From Bacillota bacterium (GTDB lineage: Bacteria; Bacillota; Clostridia; Lachnospirales; Lachnospiraceae), in the NCBI GenBank assembly GCA_902363515.1, contig CABJAN010000010.1, forward strand, positions 4,160 through 68,159: DNA of 64,000 bases, in the 5' to 3' direction. Position numbers and translations under genes: made by a program. The first letter of the stretch is position 1. Each line of letters begins with the position of its first letter. The notes beneath the pieces were generated by a model. The model was not told where the DNA came from and did not search any database. It saw nothing but the letters and a program-made list of their open reading frames with translations. Below, piece after piece: positions 57,605 through 64,000 of this stretch.

Positions 57605-58943
57605 ACTGGATTTTTATAAAAAAGCAGAGGATATTTTTGAATGCTACAAAAATGAGCCCATGGCGGTTTTTCTGGACTCTTCTTTGGAAAACCAACTGGG
57701 ACGGTATTCTGTGATTGGTTTAAAACCATATTTGATTTTAAAAGAAGAAGACGGTACTTTTTTTGAAAATGGAGTACAAAGCCAGGGAACCCTGGAGGCA
57801 GCGTTAAAGGAATATCTGAATCAATACAAAGAGGAAAATCCCACGTCTTTGCCTCTGATTTCCGGGGCTGTGGGATATTTTTCCTATGACTATGGGAGAA
57901 AATTTGAAAAGATAGAGAGCCGCCACGGGAAAAAATTAAATATGCCGGAGGCGCTGTTTGTGTTTTATGATTTTTTTATTATAGAAGACAAATTAGAGAA
58001 GGCGTTGTACCTTACAGCACGGGGAGAAACAGAGGATGCAGACAGCGGCATGCAGCGTCTGGAGGAGGAAATCAGAAGCTGCAGGACAGCAGAAAAGCCG
58101 GATAAGCATGGAAATCTGGCTTCTTTTGTTCGTAATTTTTCCAAGGAAGATTATAAGCAGGCCATTGACCAGATGATTTCTTATATTGTAGAAGGGGATA
58201 TTTACATTGCGAATATGACGCAACAGCTTACCATAAACAGCAAAAAAGAGCCTTATGAAGTATACCGTTATTTAAGAACTTATAATCCGGCGCCTTTTGG
58301 GGGATTTTTCCAGTGTGGAGATTTCCAGATTGTAAGCGCTTCTCCTGAGCGGTTTATGCAGGTAAAGGATGGAAACATTGAAACCAGACCCATTAAGGGA
58401 ACCAGGAAAAGAGGAGAGACCGAAGAGGAGGATGCGCGCCTGAAGGAAGAACTTAGAAATTCCTCAAAGGATCGCAGTGAGCTGTTAATGATTGTGGATT
58501 TGGAGAGAAATGATCTGAACCATATCTGTGAACCGGGAAGTGTGTGTGTTACAGAACATTTTGCAGTAGAGACTTATGCTACTGTTTTTCATCTGGTAAC
58601 TACCATTGTAGGGAAACTGCGTCAGGGACTTAGCGCGGTAGACTTGATACCCGCGGCATTTCCGGGGGGCTCTATTACCGGAGCTCCTAAGATACGGGCC
58701 ATGGAGATTATTGATGAGTTGGAACATGACAGACGGAATTTGTACACAGGCTCTATGGGGTATTTTTCCTTTGACGGGAATTGTGACTTTAACATTGTGA
58801 TTCGGACAGCAGTACATCAGGATGGCGCCTATCATCTTGGCGTTGGAGGGGGCATTACCTGTGAATCAGATTTGGAATTTGAATATGAGGAAACCCTGCA
58901 GAAAGCCAGGGCAGTTCTGGAAGCACTTTGGGAGGAAGAATAG
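57585..58943 (+). CDS. pabB: Aminodeoxychorismate synthase component I
   Basis: 452 residues, chorismate-binding fold. The motif PIKGT (about 269-273) carries the lysine characteristic of aminodeoxychorismate synthase; anthranilate synthase has PIAGT. GGSITGAPKIRAMEIIDELE and the later YTGSMGYFSFDGNCDFNIVIRT are conserved. With PabA it makes 4-amino-4-deoxychorismate from chorismate. Confidence 0.93.
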   Translation: MKTKVSKLDFYKKAEDIFECYKNEPMAVFLDSSLENQLGRYSVIGLKPYLILKEEDGTFFENGVQSQGTLEAALKEYLNQYKEENPTSLPLISGAVGYFSYDYGRKFEKIESRHGKKLNMPEALFVFYDFFIIEDKLEKALYLTARGETEDADSGMQRLEEEIRSCRTAEKPDKHGNLASFVRNFSKEDYKQAIDQMISYIVEGDIYIANMTQQLTINSKKEPYEVYRYLRTYNPAPFGGFFQCGDFQIVSASPERFMQVKDGNIETRPIKGTRKRGETEEEDARLKEELRNSSKDRSELLMIVDLERNDLNHICEPGSVCVTEHFAVETYATVFHLVTTIVGKLRQGLSAVDLIPAAFPGGSITGAPKIRAMEIIDELEHDRRNLYTGSMGYFSFDGNCDFNIVIRTAVHQDGAYHLGVGGGITCESDLEFEYEETLQKARAVLEALWEEE

Positions 58944-59678
58944 ATGATTCAGGAAGATGACGGATATTTTTTTGGACTGGGAGCATTTGAAACCATTGCT
59001 GTGGAGAATGGAACTCCGGTACTCCTTGAGAAACATTATGCAAGACTTTATCAGGCAGCGGTATTTCTGGGACTCTCCCTTTGCAAAGAGCAGATTGAAG
59101 AGGAGGTAGGGAAGGCTCTTGAAAAACCTGAAATGCAGACCGGAAGAAACGTGATGAAAATCACAGTCTCTCAGAAAAATTTAATGGTAACAACCAGGGA
59201 AAATACATACCAAACGGCAGATTATGAGAAGGGGTTTACAGCAGCGTATGCAAAGACACGCAGAAATGAAACCTCACCCTTTACTTATCATAAAACCTTT
59301 AATTATGGAGACTGTATTTTGGAAAAGAGAAAAGCAAAAGAAGCGGGAATTCAGGAGCCGGTTTTTTTAAATACAAAAGGGGAAATAGCAGAGGGAGCCA
59401 CCACCAATATTTTCTTTGTGCAAAAAGGGAAGCTTCTGGCGCCGCCCCTTGGGTGCGGTATGCTTCCGGGAATTTTGCGGCAGTATTTGTATGAAACCTA
59501 TGAAATACAGGAGCAGATTTTGCTTCCGGAAATGGTGGAGACTTTTGATGAAATGTTTGTGACAAACTCTCTGCTTGGGATTATGCCTGTGAGACAACTG
59601 GAAGATTTTGTATTTCCGGGTATGGAGGTGGGAAGAAAACTGCTGAAGGAGTATTGCAAAGAATTCTTTTTTGCATAG
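58944..59678 (+). CDS. pabC: Aminodeoxychorismate lyase (aminotransferase class IV)
   Basis: 244 residues. PLP enzyme: Lys117 in YHKTFNYGD is the predicted Schiff-base lysine; GEIAEGATTNIFFV and GMLPGILR follow. It releases p-aminobenzoate and pyruvate, completing the path to folate's PABA. The ATG directly follows the pabB stop. The third gene of the operon; a D-amino acid or branched-chain aminotransferase is the less likely alternative. Confidence 0.9.
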   Translation: MIQEDDGYFFGLGAFETIAVENGTPVLLEKHYARLYQAAVFLGLSLCKEQIEEEVGKALEKPEMQTGRNVMKITVSQKNLMVTTRENTYQTADYEKGFTAAYAKTRRNETSPFTYHKTFNYGDCILEKRKAKEAGIQEPVFLNTKGEIAEGATTNIFFVQKGKLLAPPLGCGMLPGILRQYLYETYEIQEQILLPEMVETFDEMFVTNSLLGIMPVRQLEDFVFPGMEVGRKLLKEYCKEFFFA

Positions 59679-59749
59679 TACGTGCATACACTTGGGTAGA
59701 GCGTATCAGATGAGCTGTTTATTATCTGTAGCTGCGGGGAGGGAATGTC

Positions 59750-62335
59750 ATGTATGAAACATTAACGCAGCAGGAAGTATGTGATGCTTTAGGTACAAAT
59801 GAGAAAAATGGTTTATCAGATGCACAGGCCAGAGAGCGGCTGAAACAGGATGGCACAAATACCCTGAAGAAAACAAAAGAACATACTGTCTGGGATATGA
59901 TTCAGGAACAGTTAAATGATCCAATGATTTTCATTTTGTTTCTGGCTGCTTCTATTTCTATTTTGCTTCGTGAATTTAGCGATACAGCAATTATTCTGGC
60001 TGTCATTACCTTAAATACCACTGTTGGGGTGATACAGGAGGGTAAGGCTAAGAAAGCCATGGAAGCCTTAAAGAATATGACAGCTCCCACAGCCATTGTA
60101 AAACGAAATGGAGCTTATGAGAAAATTCCGGCAGACCAATTGGTAAAGGGAGATATTGTGAAATTAAAAGCCGGAAATCAGGTTCCGGCAGACTTGCGGC
60201 TGCTTCAGGTTCAGGGGCTTTCTGTCAATGAATCTGCCCTTACAGGAGAATCTCTGCCTGTGGCAAAAAATGCAAAACCACTGGAGGCTGGACTGCCCAT
60301 GGCAGAAAAGAAAAATATGGCATATATGTCTACAGAGATTATGAAGGGCAGTGCAGAAGGCGTGGTTACAGCTACCGGAATGGACACGGAGCTTGGGAAA
60401 ATTGCAGATATGATGGGAGAGCACCAGGGAGAATTAACGCCTCTTCAGAAACGTCTGGGAGACCTGGGGAAATTGCTGAGTGTAGCTGCAGTTGTATTGT
60501 GTGTGTCTTTATTCCTTTTGGGGCTTTTCCAACACCGGAACCTTCTGCAAATGCTCCTTTTGGCAATCTCTCTGGCAGTGGCAGCCATTCCAGAGGGACT
60601 TCCGGCAGTTGTGACCATTGTGTTAGCTCTTGGTGTTGCCAGAATGGTAAAGGTAAACACCATTATCCGCAAATTACCCGCAGTAGAAACACTGGGATGT
60701 GTTGGCGTTGTCTGTTCCGATAAAACAGGGACTCTTACAGAAAATAAAATGAAGGTAACCCAGCTTTATGGAAATGACACCATACTGCCGGTTTCCAAGG
60801 TAAGAAAAAGGGAGTGTCCAAGGCTGGCGCAGGGATTCCTTTTGTGTAATAACAGTGTTTTGGGAAAACAGGAAATCGGCGATGCTACAGAGCTTGCCCT
60901 CCTTCATATGGGAAAAGAACTGGGATATGACAAAGAACAGTTGGTGCGGCAGTATCCAAGAGTCATGGAAATTCCTTTTGAATCTGAAAAAAAATATATG
61001 GCGACCGTACATAAAGACAGCGGACATGAGACAGTCTATGTAAAAGGTGCCTGTGATTATATTTTAGAGCGCTGTACTTATGTGCAGAAAAAAGACCATA
61101 CAGAACCCATGACCCAGGCTGCCAAAATGAAAATCCGCATGGCAATGGAAACTATGGCAAGGGATGGACTTCGGGTGCTTGCTCTTGGATATCGCGAGCG
61201 GGTTACTGGACATTCAGAAGAGGAGCTTACCAATCATCTGGTTTTTGCAGGAATGGCAGGGATGATTGACCCGCCTAAGAAAAAGGTAGCGCAGTCTGTA
61301 AAAACCTTGAAAAAAGCAGGCGTTCAGGTGGTGATGATTACCGGAGATTATAAGGATACTGCCTTTGCAGTTGCCAGGAAGATAGGGATTGCAGATTCTA
61401 TAGAACAATGTATGACAGGCAGGGAACTGGAGGAAATCAGTGATGCGGCTTTTGCCAGACGTATGAAGAACATTCGGGTTTTTGCCAGAGTAACACCGGC
61501 TCATAAGGTGCGTATTGTTCAAAGATTCAAGGCAAATGGAAAAATTGTGGCTATGACCGGGGACGGGGTAAATGATGCGCCTTCTCTTCAGACAGCAGAT
61601 ATTGGAATTGCCATGGGAAGAAACGGAACAGACGTGGCAAAAAATGCAGCCGATATGATTCTCACAGATGATGATTTTTCTACCATTGAAAAAGCCATGG
61701 CAGAGGGCAGGGGCATTTATGTGAACATTAAAAAATCCATTCTTTTCCTGCTTTCCTCTAACTTTGGAGAGATGATTACCATGTTCCTGGCAGTGCTTTT
61801 GGGGCTGCCATCTCCTTTGAAAGCCAGTCATATTCTGTGGGTAAATCTGATTACAGATTCCCTTCCGGCGCTGGCGCTGGGGGTGGATAAAAATAACACA
61901 GAAATCTTAATGAAGAAAAAGCCAAGAGAGCCAGAAGAAGGACTGTTTGCTCATGGGGGATGGATGTTTACCGTTTTTTACGGGATTTTGATTGCCGGGC
62001 TTACTTTATATGCATTTCATCTGGGCGGGCAGACTTATGCGTTTACTGTTCTTGGGGTTTCCCAGCTTTTTCATGCCATAGGTATGCGGGACAGAGACTG
62101 TTCTGTGTTTCGGATGAATCACCTGGAAAATCCATTGATGATTCTGGCCTTCTGCCTGGGGCTTGGGCTTCAGATTATGGTAACGGAAATCCCTTATTTT
62201 GTGTCACTTTTCCATACAGCAAGACTTACCTTTGGGGAATGGAAGCTGTTACTCTGCATTTCAGCAGTACCTCTTCTCATGCATGAACTTTTATTGATAC
62301 CGCGAAGGATTTTCGGAACAAGAAAAAACCAGTAA
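59750..62335 (+). CDS. P2A-type cation-transporting ATPase (probably Ca2+)
   Basis: 861 residues. The order is N-terminal cation ATPase domain, actuator with TGES, M4 with PEGLP (about 283), phosphorylation loop CSDKTGTLTEN (Asp about 324), hinge MTGDGVNDAPSL, and M6 VNLITDSLPALALGVD. PEGLP in M4 and Asn/Asp in M6 fit calcium pumps of the SERCA/PMR1 group. It has its own upstream region with GGGGAGGGAA before the ATG. Confidence 0.93.
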   Translation: MYETLTQQEVCDALGTNEKNGLSDAQARERLKQDGTNTLKKTKEHTVWDMIQEQLNDPMIFILFLAASISILLREFSDTAIILAVITLNTTVGVIQEGKAKKAMEALKNMTAPTAIVKRNGAYEKIPADQLVKGDIVKLKAGNQVPADLRLLQVQGLSVNESALTGESLPVAKNAKPLEAGLPMAEKKNMAYMSTEIMKGSAEGVVTATGMDTELGKIADMMGEHQGELTPLQKRLGDLGKLLSVAAVVLCVSLFLLGLFQHRNLLQMLLLAISLAVAAIPEGLPAVVTIVLALGVARMVKVNTIIRKLPAVETLGCVGVVCSDKTGTLTENKMKVTQLYGNDTILPVSKVRKRECPRLAQGFLLCNNSVLGKQEIGDATELALLHMGKELGYDKEQLVRQYPRVMEIPFESEKKYMATVHKDSGHETVYVKGACDYILERCTYVQKKDHTEPMTQAAKMKIRMAMETMARDGLRVLALGYRERVTGHSEEELTNHLVFAGMAGMIDPPKKKVAQSVKTLKKAGVQVVMITGDYKDTAFAVARKIGIADSIEQCMTGRELEEISDAAFARRMKNIRVFARVTPAHKVRIVQRFKANGKIVAMTGDGVNDAPSLQTADIGIAMGRNGTDVAKNAADMILTDDDFSTIEKAMAEGRGIYVNIKKSILFLLSSNFGEMITMFLAVLLGLPSPLKASHILWVNLITDSLPALALGVDKNNTEILMKKKPREPEEGLFAHGGWMFTVFYGILIAGLTLYAFHLGGQTYAFTVLGVSQLFHAIGMRDRDCSVFRMNHLENPLMILAFCLGLGLQIMVTEIPYFVSLFHTARLTFGEWKLLLCISAVPLLMHELLLIPRRIFGTRKNQ

Positions 62336-62419
62336 GAGAGTAAAATGCAAGAAGAGTGTGAAAAAGTTGCATATCAAAATAGGAAAAGGATATTTAAAAG
62401 AAGAAAATGCAGGAAATGC

Positions 62420-62449
62420 TTGACATAAAATCATATCTTGGAATACAAT
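62420..62449 (+). promoter_or_regulatory. Promoter of the aminotransferase gene
   Basis: TTGACA (62420-62425), 18-bp spacer, TACAAT (62444-62449), 35 bases before the ATG. Confidence 0.7.
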
Positions 62450-62483
62450 AGATTGCAACGAATAAAAAACCAGGAGGAAAGCC

Positions 62484-63770
62484 ATGACACCGTACAGAGA
62501 ACTCAGCAAAGAACAGTTACAGGCCATGAAAGCCGATTTAGAACAACAGTTTGAAGAAGTAAAAGCAAAAGGATTAAATCTGGATATGTCCAGAGGAAAA
62601 CCATCTAAACAGCAGTTAGAGCTGGCTATGGATATGCTGGAAGAATTGAAAAGTACAGATAAATTAAAAAGTGAAGCAGGAGTTGACTGCCGTAATTATG
62701 GCCTTCTGGATGGTATTCCGGAAGCAAGACGCCTGTTAGGAGAGATGACAGAAGTAACTCCGGATAATATTGTGATTTTTGGAAATTCCAGTTTAAATGT
62801 CATGTTTGATACAATATCCCGTTCTATGACTCATGGTGTATGTGGAAGCACTCCATGGTGCAAGCTGGATAAGGTAAAATTTCTGTGTCCTGTTCCGGGA
62901 TATGACAGACATTTTAGAATTACAGAGTATTTTGGAATTGAAATGATTAATGTTCCCATGACTGCAGAGGGACCGGATATGGATATGGTGGAAGAACTGG
63001 TAAGTTCTGACCCTGCCATTAAGGGAATCTGGTGTGTGCCGAAATACTCTAATCCACAGGGCATTACCTATTCTGCAGAAACAGTAAAACGATTTGCAAG
63101 ATTGAAACCAGCGGCAGAGGATTTCCGCATTTATTGGGATAACGCTTATTGTATTCATCATCTCTATGATGATAAACAGGACTTTCTCCTTGAAATTCTG
63201 GATGAATGTGAAAAGGCAGGAAACCCTGATTTAGCCTACAAATTTGTGTCTACTTCTAAAGTAAGCTTTCCGGGTTCTGGTATTGCGGCGGTTGCAGCAT
63301 CCACCAGAAACCTGGATGATGTGAGAAAACACATGGCAGTACAGACCATTGGCCATGACAAAATTAATCAGCTTCGTCATGTGCGCTTCTTTGGCGGTAT
63401 TGTGGGCATGCATAAGCATATGAAGAAACATGCAGACATCCTCCGTCCGAAATTTGAAATGGTAGAGCATACTCTGGAAAAAGAGCTGGGCGGCGCAGAA
63501 ATCGGCACATGGACAAAACCAAATGGAGGTTACTTTATTTCTTTTGATGCACTGGACGGATGTGCAAAGAAAATCGTGGCAAAGGCGGCCCAGGCAGGGG
63601 TAAAAATGACAGAAGCCGGCGCTACTTACCCATATGGTATTGACCCCCATGACAGCAATATCCGTATTGCCCCAAGTTTCCCAACCGTAGAGGAATTAAA
63701 GACAGCAACAGAAATTTTTGTGCTGAGTGTGAAGCTGGTAAGCATTGAAAAGCTGTTACAGGAAAACTAA
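62484..63770 (+). CDS. Class I aminotransferase (PF12897-type, aspartate aminotransferase-like)
   Basis: 428 residues. The family opening GLNLDMSRGKPSKQQLELAM is clear. The PLP-binding lysine is in STSKVSFPGSG (about Lys259); DNAYCIHHL and NIRIAPSFP also match. Members transfer amino groups between aspartate and 2-oxoglutarate or related acids. It is monocistronic, with AGGAGG before the ATG and a terminator after it. Confidence 0.9.
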   Translation: MTPYRELSKEQLQAMKADLEQQFEEVKAKGLNLDMSRGKPSKQQLELAMDMLEELKSTDKLKSEAGVDCRNYGLLDGIPEARRLLGEMTEVTPDNIVIFGNSSLNVMFDTISRSMTHGVCGSTPWCKLDKVKFLCPVPGYDRHFRITEYFGIEMINVPMTAEGPDMDMVEELVSSDPAIKGIWCVPKYSNPQGITYSAETVKRFARLKPAAEDFRIYWDNAYCIHHLYDDKQDFLLEILDECEKAGNPDLAYKFVSTSKVSFPGSGIAAVAASTRNLDDVRKHMAVQTIGHDKINQLRHVRFFGGIVGMHKHMKKHADILRPKFEMVEHTLEKELGGAEIGTWTKPNGGYFISFDALDGCAKKIVAKAAQAGVKMTEAGATYPYGIDPHDSNIRIAPSFPTVEELKTATEIFVLSVKLVSIEKLLQEN

Positions 63771-63795
63771 AGAAGAAAAGCAGCGATTTATACTG

Positions 63796-63834
63796 AGAGA
63801 GGGACTGTGGTACGAAGTGCAGCAGTCTCTTTCT
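63796..63834 (+). terminator. Aminotransferase terminator
   Basis: AGAGAGGGACTG pairs with CAGTCTCTTTCT over 12 bases (two G-U), followed by TTAT. The T tract is short. Confidence 0.65.
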
Positions 63835-63846
63835 TTATGGAAAAAA

Positions 63847-63866
63847 GTGTGGTACAATAATCACAC
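63847..63866 (+). promoter_or_regulatory. Promoter with small palindrome before the partial gene
   Basis: TACAAT (63853-63858) lies within GTGTG...CACAC inverted repeats, a possible operator. The -35 is weak. Confidence 0.45.
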
Positions 63867-63943
63867 GTTGTGGGATAAATAAGAAATCAGGAAATCTCAC
63901 AGCCAGGTAACATATTAACACAAAGCAATAAGGGGAAATGTAT

Positions 63944-64000
63944 ATGGCAAAAAAGAAATCTAAGAAGGGAAAAAACAAGAAAGCGAAGAAAATTGTTCTG
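63944..64000 (+). CDS. Start of a basic-headed (probably membrane) protein, partial
   Basis: Only 19 codons are in the window: MAKKKSKKGKNKKAKKIVL. AGGGGAAA precedes the ATG. A lysine-rich head followed by the beginning of a hydrophobic run suggests a single-pass membrane protein such as a penicillin-binding protein or an LCP-family enzyme, but the fold cannot be told from this. Confidence 0.5.
   Translation, partial: MAKKKSKKGKNKKAKKIVL

Noticed and set aside
56990..58943. Anthranilate synthase (trpG-trpE)
   Set aside because: PIKGT rather than PIAGT in the large subunit and a pabC gene directly behind it favour aminodeoxychorismate synthase; no trp genes are adjacent.

Overview
The window looks like chromosomal DNA of a Lachnospiraceae gut Firmicute, most like Blautia or a close relative. 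The grounds are moderate-to-low GC, strong AGGAGG ribosome-binding sites, several TTG/GTG starts, sigma-A promoters with 17-bp spacers, YesM/YesN-type sensor pairs, solute-binding lipoproteins and many recombination-promoting-nuclease (Rpn) genes. Genus is inferred from gene style, not from an alignment.

Layout. 1-576 is the 3' end of a 23S rRNA; no 5S rRNA follows it. 1157-1972 is an acyltransferase-like gene. 2130-10228 is a carbohydrate-uptake locus: a sensor-associated binding protein, a YesM-like kinase with a 3'-end frameshift, a YesN-like regulator, a second binding protein and two permeases. A P1-family peptidase and a purine permease follow, then an Rpn nuclease gene. 13970-34833 is the housekeeping core: rplJ-rplL with an L10 leader, rpoB-rpoC, then rpsL-rpsG-fusA-tuf. 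A 6.7-kb sugar locus (ROK regulator, DUF4838 protein, two permeases, binding protein) sits between rpoC and rpsL. Neither sugar locus encodes an ATPase, so both probably share one encoded elsewhere.

35131-43930 is accessory: an orphan Rpn tail, a GH129-like alpha-N-acetylgalactosaminidase candidate, a PadR regulator with a large palindromic operator, a DUF1016 (YhcG-type) nuclease, a hydrolase / condensation-like / DUF6320 trio, an isochorismatase-family hydrolase and a second Rpn gene. 44189-50664 on the minus strand holds an OmpR-type two-component system and an operon of methyltransferase, asparaginase, DUF1294 protein and chorismate synthase. A TetR regulator and ABC exporter share an operator-like sequence. 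A third Rpn gene and a decayed IS1634-family element follow. pabA-pabB-pabC (p-aminobenzoate synthesis), a P2A-type Ca2+ ATPase and an aminotransferase close the window, with a partial gene at the edge.

The most interesting signals are these: in-frame internal starts in all three full-length Rpn genes, with a separate orphan Rpn tail gene; a helically phased array of TTGAAGT repeats upstream of the rplJ promoter; several multi-helix RNA candidates (after 23S, between rpsL and rpsG, after tuf, after aroC); the probable attenuator before pabA; and the sugar locus lodged inside the transcription/translation gene cluster.
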